From Enterococcus alcedinis (lineage in GTDB: Bacteria; Bacillota; Bacilli; Lactobacillales; Enterococcaceae): a DNA stretch of 64,000 nucleotides. The translations under genes were made by a program, and so were the position numbers. The stretch lies in contig NZ_BMDT01000011.1 of assembly GCF_014635985.1 (NCBI RefSeq), positions 45,259 to 109,258 of the forward strand, given 5' to 3'. Of the stretch, positions 1-9,411 are shown one piece after another. Each line of letters begins with the position of its first letter. The first letter of the stretch is position 1. Below the pieces are notes generated by a model, which ran no database searches, was not told the DNA's origin, and saw only the letters and a list, made by a program, of their open reading frames with translations.

Positions 1-1037
1 TTATTTGAAACGATCGCTTCAGAGTGACCGGTTCCATAATGATTAATGTGAGTCATCGCTTCGTCTAACGAATGAACGACTTTAATTGCTAGCATTAAAT
101 CTAAGTATTCTGTTTCCCAATCGTGCTCAGTTGCCAATTCAGCAGTTTGTAAGTAGGCTTTGGCTTGTTTATCAGCAAAAAGTTTTACGCCAGCTGGAGC
201 GAGTAATTTTTCGAGTTCAGATAAGAAGACCGGTGCTACGGATTCATGGACTAAAATGGTTTCAATCGCATTACAAACGGAAGGACGTTGCACTTTGGCG
301 TTGAATGTGATGTCTAATGCCATTTGTAGATCAATGTCTTCATCGATGTAAATATGGTTATTTCCCGTTCCTGTTTCAATGACTGGTACGGTTGCAGATT
401 CTTTCACACGACGAATTAAACCAGCGCCACCACGTGGAATAAGCACGTCCAAATATTGATTTAGACGCATAAATTCATTTGCGACTTCATACGATTGATC
501 GGTAATCAGTTGAATCGCATGGGGAGTGACATGATTAGCAATCAGTGTGTCTTGTAAAATCGTGACTAATTGTTGATTTGAATGACTGGCTTCTCTGCCA
601 CCACGTAAAATCACTGCATTCCCAGTTTTAAAACAAAGACTCGCTGCATCGACGGTCACATTTGGACGAGATTCATAAATAATCCCAATCACACCAAGAG
701 GGACACGTTGGCGTCCAATCATTAACCCATCTTCGTTTTTGATCATTTTTTCAATTTCACCGATTGGATCTGTCAGCATAGCGACTTGACGTACCCCTTC
801 TGCGATTTGTAAGATTCGTTCTTTGGTTAAACGTAAACGATCAAGCATCGTTTCTGCCATGCCATTTTCTTTGGCCAAAACTAGATCTTTCTCATTAGCG
901 GATAAAATAAGTGCGATATTTTCTTCAAGGGCGGTCGCCATTTTTTCTAGTAATTGGTTTTTGTGGTTCGTATCTAAAAGGGCCAATTTTTGGCTCGCTG
1001 CTTTTGCTTGTTGTCCAAATAAAGTTAAATCCGTCAT
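1..1037 (-). CDS. proA: Gamma-glutamyl phosphate reductase, C-terminus cut by window edge
   Basis: Reduces L-glutamyl 5-phosphate with NADPH to glutamate 5-semialdehyde, the second step of proline synthesis, in the cytosol. The minus strand reads open from ATG at 1037 for 345 codons to the window edge, against about 415 for the family, so roughly 70 residues lie outside. The catalytic cysteine lies in RPSVCNAIET (around positions 260-290), and the typical stretch THINHYGTGHSEAI is near the edge. The start is set by GGAGG eight bases upstream. It directly abuts the proB stop codon, so the two are translationally linked. Confidence 0.95.
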   Translation of the reverse strand, partial: MTDLTLFGQQAKAASQKLALLDTNHKNQLLEKMATALEENIALILSANEKDLVLAKENGMAETMLDRLRLTKERILQIAEGVRQVAMLTDPIGEIEKMIKNEDGLMIGRQRVPLGVIGIIYESRPNVTVDAASLCFKTGNAVILRGGREASHSNQQLVTILQDTLIANHVTPHAIQLITDQSYEVANEFMRLNQYLDVLIPRGGAGLIRRVKESATVPVIETGTGNNHIYIDEDIDLQMALDITFNAKVQRPSVCNAIETILVHESVAPVFLSELEKLLAPAGVKLFADKQAKAYLQTAELATEHDWETEYLDLMLAIKVVHSLDEAMTHINHYGTGHSEAIVSN

Positions 1038-1844
1038 TTATTTTCCTCCTTTTTTAAAAAGCGTGCCAATTTCAGCACCATTTAAAATATCAAAAATAAT
1101 TTTTGGTTGTTTCCCATTGGCTAAGACCATACTGCTATCAATTTCAAAAACGCGTTGAGCAGCTTTTAATTTGCTACTCATGCCGCCAGTTCCAAACGTA
1201 CTGCCTGGACCGGTTGCTTGAGCCATCGTTTCTTCGGTAATTTCTTGAATATGGTTGTATAAAAGAGCTTCTGGATTATTCGCAGGGTTTTCCGAATAGA
1301 AACCATCAATATCTGACAACATAATCAATAATTCGGCCTTTGTCAGTTGTGCCACAATCGCTGAAAGTTGGTCATTGTCACCAAATTTGGTTGAATGTTC
1401 GAGTTCGTCAATGGCCACGGTGTCATTTTCATTGATAATCGGAATAATGCCCATATCAAGTAGTTGTTCTAACGTATTAATGACATTTTTACGGCTTTCA
1501 GGGTATTCGATGACATCACGAGTCAATAAGATTTGAGCGGTTTGTTGGCTGTAACTCATAAAACGTTGGGCATAAATATTCATCAAAGCAGCTTGACCAA
1601 CAGCTGCGACAGCTTGTTGTTCGGGAATTGAGGTGGGTCGTTTCGTTAAATTCAACTGGTGCATACCAACACCAATGGCACCTGATGAAACTAAAATCAC
1701 TTCTTTTCCTTTGTTTTTTAAATCAGTTAAAACAAAAGACAGTTCATCAATAGCCGATAAATTAATGGTCCCATTTGAATGGATAAGTGAGCTTGTTCCG
1801 ACTTTGATAACTAAACGTTGTGTATTCTTTAACGATTGACGCAT
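1038..1844 (-). CDS. proB: Glutamate 5-kinase
   Basis: Phosphorylates glutamate with ATP to glutamyl 5-phosphate, the first and usually feedback-inhibited step of proline synthesis. The 268-residue product is an amino acid kinase domain: VIKVGTSSL near residue 12, VSSGAIGVG near 52, NENDTVA near 139, and a C-terminal GTGGMSSKLKAA nucleotide-binding segment. There is no C-terminal PUA domain, as is common for the short Gram-positive form. It is first gene of proBA, transcribed away from dut. Synthesis control by proline level cannot be seen in the sequence. Confidence 0.95.
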   Translation of the reverse strand: MRQSLKNTQRLVIKVGTSSLIHSNGTINLSAIDELSFVLTDLKNKGKEVILVSSGAIGVGMHQLNLTKRPTSIPEQQAVAAVGQAALMNIYAQRFMSYSQQTAQILLTRDVIEYPESRKNVINTLEQLLDMGIIPIINENDTVAIDELEHSTKFGDNDQLSAIVAQLTKAELLIMLSDIDGFYSENPANNPEALLYNHIQEITEETMAQATGPGSTFGTGGMSSKLKAAQRVFEIDSSMVLANGKQPKIIFDILNGAEIGTLFKKGGK

Positions 1845-2038
1845 TTCTTCACCTCATAATAGTAGTAGATTTAAAGACTTTGTCCTATTGTACTAGTAAA
1901 TTATGATTTCGTCATGTTTTATTCGTTTGTTGTTTGAATTATCTAAAAATTCATAAAGAATGCGACAATTTTAATTCAGATTCTAACTTTTAGGGAAGTT
2001 ATGTTAAAATGGGAATAGCATTTTATTGGAGGATGAAC

Positions 2039-2545
2039 ATGAAAATACGTGGATTTGAAGTAGTAACAAGTTATGAAGGACAAGGAATTAATCTTCCGCA
2101 AAGAGCAACCCATCAAGCAGCAGGCTATGATTTTGAAGCAGCCGCAGATGTCACGATTCCAAGTATTTGGAAACAATGGTTCAGTCGCCGAGTTGGTGAT
2201 GAAACACAATTACAAAAGAAAATTAAACCAGTACTCGTTCCTACGGGGATTAAGTCATATATGGGCGAAGATGAGTTTTTACAATTAGCGAATCGTTCAA
2301 GTAACCCACTGAAACGTTTCTTAGTGTTATCAAATGGTATCGGTGTAATTGATAGTGATTATTACAATAATCCAGGGAATGAAGGACACATTATGTTCCA
2401 ATTTACGAACTTTGGGTTAACTGATTTAACAATTAAAAAAGGCGAGAAAATTGGACAAGGCATCTTTTTACCTTTCCTAAAAGCTGATCAAGATCAAAGT
2501 CTGAGTCAACGAACAGGTGGCTTTGGCTCGTCGGATGCTGTTTAA
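2039..2545 (+). CDS. dut: dUTP diphosphatase (trimeric dUTPase)
   Basis: Hydrolyses dUTP to dUMP and diphosphate, keeping uracil out of DNA and feeding dTMP synthesis. The 168-residue protein has the trimeric dUTPase motifs in order: [39 protein letters not shown] and the C-terminal RTGGFGSSD loop. ATG at 2039 is chosen because GGAGG at 2028-2032 has ideal spacing. Upstream in-frame ATGs at 2009 and 2033 are less likely. It lies 17 bases before radA and is probably cotranscribed with it. Confidence 0.93.
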   Translation: MKIRGFEVVTSYEGQGINLPQRATHQAAGYDFEAAADVTIPSIWKQWFSRRVGDETQLQKKIKPVLVPTGIKSYMGEDEFLQLANRSSNPLKRFLVLSNGIGVIDSDYYNNPGNEGHIMFQFTNFGLTDLTIKKGEKIGQGIFLPFLKADQDQSLSQRTGGFGSSDAV

Positions 2546-2562
2546 AAAGTAGGAGGAATACA

Positions 2563-3933
2563 TTGGCAAAAAAAGCAAAAACACATTTTGAATGTCAACA
2601 CTGTGGTTATATTTCGCCACGTTATTTGGGAAAATGCCCGAATTGTAATAGCTGGAATTCATTAGTGGAAGAAAAAATACAAGATACATCTGATCGCAGA
2701 AGTCGTACGACCTTAACAGGTAAGAAAATGCAGCCGATGCGTTTAAACGAGGTCGTTGCACGGAAAGAACCGCGTGTGAAAACCGACTTAGAGGAATTAA
2801 ACCGCGTGTTAGGTGGAGGTGTTGTTCCAGGATCGATGGTGTTACTTGGAGGCGATCCGGGAATTGGAAAATCAACACTCTTATTACAAGTTTCGCAGCA
2901 ATTAGCGGCAACTGGTGGTAAGGTGCTGTACGTTTCTGGTGAGGAAAGTGCTGAACAAATCAAGATGCGTGCGGAGCGTTTAGGAGCAACGCGTGATGAG
3001 TTTTATTTATACGCAGAAACCGATATGACTGACGTTCGTAAAGCGATTGAAACGTTAGAACCAAGCTATGTGATTATCGATTCGATACAAACGATGACGC
3101 AACCAGATATTAGTAGTGTTGCTGGGAGTGTGAGTCAAGTTCGTGAGACGACCGCAGAATTACTGAAAATCGCCAAAACAAATGGCATTGCAATTTTTAT
3201 TGTCGGTCACGTGACGAAAGAAGGCTCGATTGCCGGGCCGCGTATGTTAGAGCACATGGTGGATACCGTTTTGTATTTTGAAGGCGAGCAACATCAAAGC
3301 TTCCGAATCTTACGAGCGGTCAAAAACCGTTTTGGTTCAACAAATGAAATTGGTATTTTTGAAATGCGTGAGGGTGGCTTGTATGAAGTCGCTAACCCCT
3401 CACAAGTCTTTTTAGAAGAACGTTTAGCAGGCGCGACAGGATCATCCATTGTCGTTGCGATGGAGGGAACTCGCCCGCTCTTAGTTGAAATCCAAGCATT
3501 AATTACACCAACCATGTTCGGTAATGCCAAACGAACAACGACAGGGCTTGATTTTAATCGAGTATCATTAATTATGGCCGTTTTAGAAAAACGAGCAGGA
3601 TTACTCTTACAAAACCAAGATGCCTATTTAAAAGCCGCAGGTGGTGTAAAACTCAACGAACCGGCGATTGATTTGGCACTAGCCATCAGTATCGCATCTA
3701 GTTACAACGAAAAAGGGACGAGTCCTACGGAGTGTTTTATCGGTGAAATTGGTCTAACCGGTGAAATTCGTCGCGTTACATCAATTGAACAACGGGTTAA
3801 AGAAGTCCAAAAACTAGGATTCACGAAAGTCTATGTTCCGAAAAACAACCTAGTCAACTGGACCCCACCCAAGAATATCGAAGTCGTTCCAGTCGCAACA
3901 CTAGAAGAAGCCCTAAGAAAAGTTTTTAAGTAA
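2563..3933 (+). CDS. radA: DNA repair protein RadA (Sms)
   Basis: RecA-like ATPase and branch-migration helicase used in recombinational repair and, in competent relatives, transformation. The 456-residue protein starts with a C4 zinc finger (CQHCGY...CPNCNSW), followed by Walker [11 protein letters not shown] near residue 101, the RadA-specific KNRFGST motif near 257 and a C-terminal Lon-like domain. The start is TTG at 2563, set by AGGAGG at 2551-2556. Two bases after its stop codon begins a six-copy array of the structured repeat family, so its mRNA 3' end probably contains those hairpins. Confidence 0.96.
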   Translation: MAKKAKTHFECQHCGYISPRYLGKCPNCNSWNSLVEEKIQDTSDRRSRTTLTGKKMQPMRLNEVVARKEPRVKTDLEELNRVLGGGVVPGSMVLLGGDPGIGKSTLLLQVSQQLAATGGKVLYVSGEESAEQIKMRAERLGATRDEFYLYAETDMTDVRKAIETLEPSYVIIDSIQTMTQPDISSVAGSVSQVRETTAELLKIAKTNGIAIFIVGHVTKEGSIAGPRMLEHMVDTVLYFEGEQHQSFRILRAVKNRFGSTNEIGIFEMREGGLYEVANPSQVFLEERLAGATGSSIVVAMEGTRPLLVEIQALITPTMFGNAKRTTTGLDFNRVSLIMAVLEKRAGLLLQNQDAYLKAAGGVKLNEPAIDLALAISIASSYNEKGTSPTECFIGEIGLTGEIRRVTSIEQRVKEVQKLGFTKVYVPKNNLVNWTPPKNIEVVPVATLEEALRKVFK

Positions 3934-3934
3934 A

Positions 3935-4053
3935 AGAGGCTATTTTTGAAGCGTTTAGGGGGTGAGTAATAAGCAAGAAATCGTTTGAAAGTGCTCTTTA
4001 CTTTCAAAAATATTTTGGCTTATTACCGAACCCCTACATCAAAAATGCCGTTT
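3935..4053 (+). repeat. Structured repeat copy A1 (first of six in array)
   Basis: Full-length copy starting two bases after the radA stop. Helix 1 pairs GGC plus ATTTTTGA with TCAAAAAT plus GCC. The left-side bulge is GCGTTTAG. Helix 2 is AGGGG with CCCCT, and helix 3 is GTAATAAGC with GCTTATTAC. The apical hairpin is TTTGAAAGT-gctcttt-ACTTTCAAA. It ends in GCCGTTT. Confidence 0.9.
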
Positions 4054-4059
4054 CAAATA

Positions 4060-4177
4060 AGAGGCTATAAAATGAGCGCTTAGCGACAAGAGATAGGAGG
4101 GCGTTAGAAAAAATCGTTCTTTGATTTTATTCTAGTGACCACCTATCTCCGCAGTCGCTGCACATTTTATGCCGTTT
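4060..4177 (+). repeat. Structured repeat copy A2
   Basis: Helix 1 is GGC plus ATAAAATG with CATTTTAT plus GCC. The bulge is GCGCTTAG. Helix 2 is AGCGAC with GTCGCT, and helix 3 is AGATAGG with CCTATCT. The tip is of the AAATC...GATTTT type. Every helix differs from A1 in sequence but is fully paired. Confidence 0.9.
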
Positions 4178-4183
4178 CAAAAT

Positions 4184-4301
4184 AGAGGCTATTACTTGGG
4201 CGCTTTGGCTCGATAAATAAGTACAGCTTACGAAAAAATCGCTTTTTGATTTTATTCGAAAGCAGTCTTATTTCTGAGAGTCAGCCCAAGAAATGCCGTT
4301 T
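4184..4301 (+). repeat. Structured repeat copy A3
   Basis: Helix 1 is GGC, ATT and CTTGGGC with GCCCAAG, AAT and GCC, with one A-A mismatch. The bulge is GCTTT. Helix 2 is GGCTC with GAGTC (one G-T pair), and helix 3 is AATAAG with CTTATT. The internal loop is GATA opposite CTGA. The apical module is nearly identical to that of copy C2 at another locus. Confidence 0.9.
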
Positions 4302-4306
4302 CAGTT

Positions 4307-4423
4307 AGAGGTTATTTTTAAAGCGTTTAGGCACGAAAGATAAGCAAACTCTCCGAAAAAATGGCACTTTCATTTTTATCGGAGAAGGCTTATCTCTGAG
4401 TGACTGCTTAAAAAATACCGTTT
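4307..4423 (+). repeat. Structured repeat copy A4
   Basis: GGT-type copy ending in ACCGTTT, so the third terminal base pair is T-A instead of C-G. Helix 1 is ATTTTTAAAG with CTTAAAAAAT (one mismatch). The bulge is GCGTTTAG and helix 3 is AGATAAGC with GCTTATCT. The apical helix is CTCCGA...TCGGAG, shared with copy D1 59 kb away. Confidence 0.9.
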
Positions 4424-4428
4424 TAATC

Positions 4429-4546
4429 AGAGGCAACAAATGAAGCATTTAGTGTCGAGTCGTAAGGCAAGAATGATTTGAAAGTGTTCTTTACTTTCAA
4501 AAACATTCTAACTTATGACCGAGACACTGCCTCATTTATGCCGTTT
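4429..4546 (+). repeat. Structured repeat copy A5
   Basis: GGC/GCC type. Helix 1 is ACAAATGA with TCATTTAT (one mismatch). The bulge is GCATTTAG. Helix 2 is AGTGTC with GACACT, and helix 3 is TCGTAAG with CTTATGA. The apical hairpin TTGAAAGT-gttcttt-ACTTTCAA is shared with A1, D2 and D3. Confidence 0.9.
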
Positions 4547-4552
4547 CAAATC

Positions 4553-4612
4553 AGAGGCTATTATTTGGACGTTTTGGCTCGATAAATAAGTTTTGTTTTA
4601 CAAAAAATAAAA
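4553..4612 (+). repeat. Structured repeat copy A6, truncated
   Basis: Left half only. From AGAGGCTAT through GGACGTTTTGGCTCGATA it matches the left strand of A3, then breaks up into A/T-rich sequence leading to the ribosome site of the next gene. The right strand and the GCCGTTT end are absent. The right boundary is approximate. Confidence 0.75.
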
Positions 4613-4632
4613 ATCAAATAGGAGGTTAAGTT

Positions 4633-5766
4633 ATGCAAAAAAGAATTATTCGCGCACTATTAGTTTTAGCGGGTGCGAGTTTAGGGATTTCATTATTACC
4701 AACAACGTGGAAAGCATTAGGTTATGGAACAAACGATTGGCTGAACAATCCAGTAACAAACAGTTTATTAGGTGCACTTATTTTCTTCTTACTTTCATTA
4801 TTAATTGTGAATTATCTTTCAGCTGGTCTTAAAAAACTTGAAAAAGCGATGAGTGAACTTAGTTTATCGTATATTTTATTCGGTTCCATCGGTTCGATTA
4901 TTGGTTTATTAATCGGTGTGATTATTTCCATCCCATTTTTTGCTTGGAATTTACCATTTGTAAATAGCGTGGTGCCTGTCGTACTAATGTTATTATTTGG
5001 TTATCTTGGCTTCCAAATGGGCACGACTCGTGTGGAAGAATGGATGAAGGTGTTTAGCTCAAAAAATAAAAAACTAGAGCAACAAAACGAGCAGCAAGTT
5101 CTTGATCGCAAAGTCGATGACTATTTTCATAAATATAAAATATTGGATACGAGCGTTATTATTGATGGTCGCATTTATGACATCGCGAAAACCGGATTTT
5201 TAGAAGGAACGATTTTAATTCCGAATTTTGTCCTCTATGAATTACAATACATTGCCGATTCAGGCGATAATTTAAAACGAGTTCGTGGTCGTCGTGGCTT
5301 AGATATTTTAAATGCACTGCAAAAAGAAGAAGGCATTTCGGTTGAGATGTATGAAGGGGACTTTGAGGATATTGCCGAAGTCGATAGTAAGTTATTAAAA
5401 TTAGCAAAATTATTAGATGGCGTGGTCGTGACAAATGACTATAATTTAAACAAAGTCGCTGAATTTCAAAATGTCCCTGTGCTAAACATCAATGCGTTAG
5501 CGAATGCCGTGAAGCCAGTCGTTATTCCTGGTGAAACAATGGAAGTGGTGGTTGTTAAAGCTGGAACCGAACGCCAACAAGGGGTCGCTTACTTAGATGA
5601 TGGCACGATGATTGTGGTCGAAGATGGTCAACACTATATGAATGAAAAACTAACCGTCGTTGTCACAAGTGCGCTACAAACAGCTGCCGGTCGAATGATA
5701 TTTGCCAGACCATCCCATTCAAGACGTGGCATTACAAAGGCTGAAGAAGAACTAAAAGGGAAATAA
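4633..5766 (+). CDS. PIN and TRAM domain membrane protein (YacL family)
   Basis: A 377-residue protein with four hydrophobic segments (about residues 5-22, 44-63, 78-104, 108-130), then a PIN nuclease-like domain starting at ILDTSVIIDGRIYDI (about 170) with a second acidic site at VVVTNDYNLNKVA (about 271). A C-terminal TRAM-like domain is predicted to bind RNA. The B. subtilis relative YacL lies near radA, as here. A membrane-anchored ribonuclease is inferred from the fold; the substrate is unknown. The start is ATG 4633 after AGGAGG. The 700 bases upstream are occupied by the repeat array. Confidence 0.88.
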   Translation: MQKRIIRALLVLAGASLGISLLPTTWKALGYGTNDWLNNPVTNSLLGALIFFLLSLLIVNYLSAGLKKLEKAMSELSLSYILFGSIGSIIGLLIGVIISIPFFAWNLPFVNSVVPVVLMLLFGYLGFQMGTTRVEEWMKVFSSKNKKLEQQNEQQVLDRKVDDYFHKYKILDTSVIIDGRIYDIAKTGFLEGTILIPNFVLYELQYIADSGDNLKRVRGRRGLDILNALQKEEGISVEMYEGDFEDIAEVDSKLLKLAKLLDGVVVTNDYNLNKVAEFQNVPVLNINALANAVKPVVIPGETMEVVVVKAGTERQQGVAYLDDGTMIVVEDGQHYMNEKLTVVVTSALQTAAGRMIFARPSHSRRGITKAEEELKGK

Positions 5767-5880
5767 AACGATTTATGTAGGCCAGCCTTTACTAATCTTC
5801 TTATAAAATGTACAATTCTAGACAAGTGGTTGTCTGAAGTGATAGACGACTAAAATAGCCTATAAAAAAGGATGAACATT

Positions 5881-7338
5881 ATGACAAAAATTCGTGTGCG
5901 TTATGCGCCAAGTCCAACAGGGCACCTACACATCGGGAATGCTCGAACTGCTTTATTTAATTATTTATTTGCTCGTCACCATGGCGGCGAGTTTATTATT
6001 CGAATTGAAGACACGGACCAAAAACGTAATATTGACCACGGTGAAGAGAGCCAATTAGAAAACCTTGCATGGTTAGGGATTGAGTGGGATGAATCGCCAG
6101 AAAAACCAGGCGCTTATGGTCCTTACCGTCAATCAGAAAGAAAAGAAATCTATTTACCATTAATCGATCAATTATTAGCGAGCAACCGTGCCTATAAGTG
6201 TTATTGTACGGAAGAAGAATTAGAAACTGAAAGAGAAGCGCAGCGTAGCCGTGGCGAAATTCCACGTTACAACGGTAAATGTGCCAACTTATCGGTGGAA
6301 GAACAAGCAGCAAAAGAAGCAACAGGCATCGAGCCAGTCGTTCGTTTCCGTGTACCACGTAATACAGAATACCGTTTTGACGACCTTGTAAAAGGCGAAA
6401 TTGTCTTTGAATCAGACAATGTCGGTGGCGATTTTGTTATTTTAAAACGTGATGGTATGCCAACATACAACTTTGCAGTAACCGTTGATGACCATGAAAT
6501 GAAAATTACCCACGTTTTACGAGGGGATGATCATATTGCGAATACACCAAAACAAATGATGATTTATGAAGCATTTGGTTGGAAATATCCAGCATTTGGT
6601 CACATGACATTAATTATTAACCCTGAAACAAGCAAAAAACTAAGCAAGCGCGATGAATCGATTTTACAATTTATCGAACAATACCGTGACTTAGGCTACT
6701 TACCAGAAGCGATGTTTAACTTCATTTCATTACTCGGTTGGTCACCAGTTGGCGAAGATGAAATTTTCTCTCAAGAAGAATTCATTAAAATGTTTGATAC
6801 GGCTCGTTTGAGTAAATCACCGGCAGCTTTTGATACGAAAAAATTAGAGTGGATTAACAACCATTACATTAAACAAATGGACTTAGATGCGTTAACACAA
6901 ATGTGTTTACCGTTTATCGTTAAAGCTGGTTTGTTAGAAGCAGAATTAACACCAGAAAAACAAGCCTGGTTTACACGTATCGTTGGTTTATATCAACCAC
7001 AAATGAGTTTTGCAGCTGAAATTACGGAATTATCAAGTTTATTCTTCACCGAGCATCCTGTACTAGATGACGCAGCGAAAGAAGTTTTAGCTGGTGAGAC
7101 CGTGCCGACAGTTCTAGCCACTTTTAAAGCAGAACTTGAAGCAATGGATGTCGTTGAAGCAGCAACGGTTAAAGCAGCGATTAAAGCTGTTCAAAAAGAA
7201 ACAGGCGTGAAAGGCAAGAATTTATTCATGCCAATCCGTGTCGCTGTTTCTGGCCAAACACATGGTCCAGAATTACCAGAGACGGTTGAATTATTAGGCA
7301 AAGAAAAAGCATTAGCGCATTTAAATCAAGTTTTATAA
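5881..7338 (+). CDS. gltX: Glutamate--tRNA ligase
   Basis: Class I aminoacyl-tRNA synthetase that charges tRNA(Glu). In this group it usually also mischarges tRNA(Gln) for later amidation. The protein has 485 residues from ATG 5881, chosen over the in-frame ATG at 5872 because AAGGA at 5868-5872 then has normal spacing. The HIGH-type motif is [14 protein letters not shown], and the KMSKS-type motif is KLSKRDES (about residue 253). A zinc-binding type CYC segment occurs near 105. It is followed by the cysS T-box leader, the usual Firmicute neighbour order but without cysE between gltX and cysS. Confidence 0.96.
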   Translation: MTKIRVRYAPSPTGHLHIGNARTALFNYLFARHHGGEFIIRIEDTDQKRNIDHGEESQLENLAWLGIEWDESPEKPGAYGPYRQSERKEIYLPLIDQLLASNRAYKCYCTEEELETEREAQRSRGEIPRYNGKCANLSVEEQAAKEATGIEPVVRFRVPRNTEYRFDDLVKGEIVFESDNVGGDFVILKRDGMPTYNFAVTVDDHEMKITHVLRGDDHIANTPKQMMIYEAFGWKYPAFGHMTLIINPETSKKLSKRDESILQFIEQYRDLGYLPEAMFNFISLLGWSPVGEDEIFSQEEFIKMFDTARLSKSPAAFDTKKLEWINNHYIKQMDLDALTQMCLPFIVKAGLLEAELTPEKQAWFTRIVGLYQPQMSFAAEITELSSLFFTEHPVLDDAAKEVLAGETVPTVLATFKAELEAMDVVEAATVKAAIKAVQKETGVKGKNLFMPIRVAVSGQTHGPELPETVELLGKEKALAHLNQVL

Positions 7339-7357
7339 AATAAACACGTTGAACAGA

Positions 7358-7570
7358 CGAAGTACTGATTTCTTTTTTTTCAGAAAGGTTGCGGTCGCTG
7401 AGAGCAATCAAAAAGAAACAGGAAATGCACCTGGGAGTGGCTTTAGTGAAAACTAAAGACGAAAAAGCACGTTACGCGTTAAGGCAGAAGCATTTTTCTG
7501 TAAAAAAAAGTGGAACCACGCCAAACACGCGTCTTTTGAATAAGGGAACTTATTTAAAAGGCGCTTTTTC
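7358..7570 (+). promoter_or_regulatory. T-box riboswitch leader, cysteine specifier
   Basis: A leader of about 210 bases before cysS. The T-box core AGTGGAACCACGCC lies at 7509-7522. Upstream is a long Stem I region with the AGAG/GAA-type elements and a candidate TGC specifier codon at 7426-7428 (GAAATGCACC), matching tRNA(Cys). A terminator helix follows. Uncharged tRNA(Cys) should favour the antiterminator and cysS expression. The 5' boundary is approximate, and no clear promoter was seen between gltX and the leader. Confidence 0.9.
7529..7570 (+). terminator. T-box regulated terminator before cysS
   Basis: GCGTCTTTT, then AATAAG-ggaa-CTTATT, then AAAAGGCGC form a long hairpin followed by TTTTTC. 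The left arm directly follows the T-box core, as needed for the mutually exclusive antiterminator. Confidence 0.88.
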
Positions 7571-7599
7571 GTTGCAAATGAAATGAAAGGGGAATACAA

Positions 7600-9009
7600 A
7601 TGATTCAAATTTATAACACCTTAACCCGTCAAAAAGAAGTATTTAAACCGATAGAAGCAGGCAAAGTCCGGATGTATGTTTGTGGACCAACTGTTTACAA
7701 TTATATTCATATCGGAAATGGTCGTAGTGTCGTGGCGTTCGATACCGTTCGCCGTTACCTAGAGTATCGTGGCTACGAAGTGAATTACGTTTTAAACTTT
7801 ACTGACGTCGATGATAAAATTATTCGAACAGCCAAAGAAGTTGGAAAAACAGCACCCGAAATTGCCCAAAAATTTATTGAAGCTTTCAATCAAGATACGC
7901 AATCTTTAGAGGTTAAGCCAGCTTGCTTAAATCCTAAAGTGATGGACCATATTCCAGATATTATTGCTTTTATTGAAGCGTTAATTGCCAAAGACTATGC
8001 TTATGTTGCACAAGGCGATGTTTATTACCGCACACGTAAATTCGAAAAATATGGTCAATTAAGCGATCAATCGATTGATGAGTTAGAAACAGGAGCGAGT
8101 CAAAGAACCGGTCAGGAGCAACAGATCAAAGAAGACCCACTCGATTTTGCTTTATGGAAGAGCGCCAAAGAAGACGAGATTTCATGGGAAGCGCCATGGG
8201 GAGCGGGACGTCCGGGTTGGCATATTGAGTGTTCCGTGATGGCTACGAAACACTTGGGCGAGACGATTGATATTCATGGTGGCGGACAAGATTTAGAGTT
8301 TCCGCATCACGAAAATGAAATCGCCCAAAGCGAAGCCAAAACTGGAAAAACATTTGCGAACTACTGGATGCACAATGGTTTTGTGACGATTGGTGAAGAC
8401 GAAGAAAAAATGAGTAAGTCTCTAGGAAACTTTGTCACGGTTCATGAGATGGTCAAAGAAATCGATCCGCAAGTTTTACGCTTTTTCTTAGCAACGACGC
8501 ATTACCGTCGCCCGCTACGTTATAGTGAAACGACCTTTAAAGAAGCAGAAACCAATTTGAATCGTTTACGAATTGCCTACGAAAATCTTGATTTCCGCTT
8601 AAAAGACAGTCAAAAGACAAGGGAACAAGATGCTGAACGACTTTCGCAGTGGACTCAATTAATGACACAATTTACGAAAGAAATGGACGACGACTTTAAC
8701 GCAGCCAATGGTGTCACAGTCTTATACGAAATGGCGAAATGGTTAAATATTTATGCACAAGAAACGATTGTTTCGAGTGATGTGATTGCAAAAGTCCTTG
8801 AAGATTTCCGTGAATTACTCAGTATTTTTGGGATTTATTTCCAACAAGACTTAATTGATGATGAAGTCGAAGCGCTGATTGCGGAAAGAAACCAGGCTCG
8901 CGTCGATCGCAATTTTGCCCGCAGTGATGAAATTCGTGATTTATTTAAAGAACAGGGGATTATTTTGGAAGATACGCCACAAGGTACCCGTTGGAGAAGA
9001 GAAAAATGA
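7600..9009 (+). CDS. cysS: Cysteine--tRNA ligase
   Basis: Class I synthetase that charges tRNA(Cys). The 469-residue protein has [13 protein letters not shown] (zinc-binding Cys and the HIGH motif, about residue 28), [10 protein letters not shown] (zinc ligands, about 206), [15 protein letters not shown] (about 228) and KMSKSLGN (about 270). AAAGGGG precedes ATG 7600. Expression is probably set by the T-box leader through tRNA(Cys) charging. Its TGA stop overlaps the ATG of mrnC by four bases, so the two are translationally coupled. Confidence 0.97.
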   Translation: MIQIYNTLTRQKEVFKPIEAGKVRMYVCGPTVYNYIHIGNGRSVVAFDTVRRYLEYRGYEVNYVLNFTDVDDKIIRTAKEVGKTAPEIAQKFIEAFNQDTQSLEVKPACLNPKVMDHIPDIIAFIEALIAKDYAYVAQGDVYYRTRKFEKYGQLSDQSIDELETGASQRTGQEQQIKEDPLDFALWKSAKEDEISWEAPWGAGRPGWHIECSVMATKHLGETIDIHGGGQDLEFPHHENEIAQSEAKTGKTFANYWMHNGFVTIGEDEEKMSKSLGNFVTVHEMVKEIDPQVLRFFLATTHYRRPLRYSETTFKEAETNLNRLRIAYENLDFRLKDSQKTREQDAERLSQWTQLMTQFTKEMDDDFNAANGVTVLYEMAKWLNIYAQETIVSSDVIAKVLEDFRELLSIFGIYFQQDLIDDEVEALIAERNQARVDRNFARSDEIRDLFKEQGIILEDTPQGTRWRREK

Positions 9010-9392
9010 AAGATTACCGTCAATTAAATGGTTTAGCTTTAGCTTACGTTGGCGATGCGATTTATGAAATTTATATTCGCCAACATTTAGTTGCAATTGG
9101 TCAAACACGACCGAATCAATTGCACCGTTTAGCAACCCATTATGTTTCAGCCAAAGCACAAGCGAGTTTTATTGAAAAAATGCTTGAGGAATCCATCTTA
9201 ACAACTGAAGAAGAAGACTTTTATCGTCGTGGTCGTAACAGTAAAAGCCAAACCAGTGCCAAAAATACCGATATTAAGACGTACCGCATGTCGACAGGCT
9301 TTGAATCGCTGATGGGATACTTACACCTAACCGAACAAAAGGAACGCTTAGAAGAGCTAATAGACTGGTGTATTCAACAAGTCGATATTTAG
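9006..9392 (+). CDS. mrnC: Mini-ribonuclease 3
   Basis: RNase III-fold enzyme without the double-stranded RNA binding domain. In B. subtilis it matures the ends of 23S rRNA. The 128-residue protein has the core [19 protein letters not shown] near its N-terminus, including the catalytic Asp, and FYRRGRN. ATG 9006 overlaps the cysS stop in the ATGA arrangement. The upstream in-frame start at 8991 is less likely. It sits before rlmB, another 23S rRNA enzyme, as in most Firmicutes. Confidence 0.93.
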   Translation: MKDYRQLNGLALAYVGDAIYEIYIRQHLVAIGQTRPNQLHRLATHYVSAKAQASFIEKMLEESILTTEEEDFYRRGRNSKSQTSAKNTDIKTYRMSTGFESLMGYLHLTEQKERLEELIDWCIQQVDI

Positions 9393-9411
9393 CGAGAAAG
9401 GAAAGAGAACA

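Noticed and set aside
3935-4546. Repeat array as CRISPR
   Set aside because: Units are about 124 bases, each an internal long hairpin with variable arms. There is no short identical repeat with unique spacers and no cas gene.
3935-4546. Repeats as integron attC sites
   Set aside because: The placement after stop codons and the imperfect hairpin recall attC, but the GTTRRRY/RYYYAAC core sites are absent, the arrays carry no cassettes and no integrase gene is in the window.
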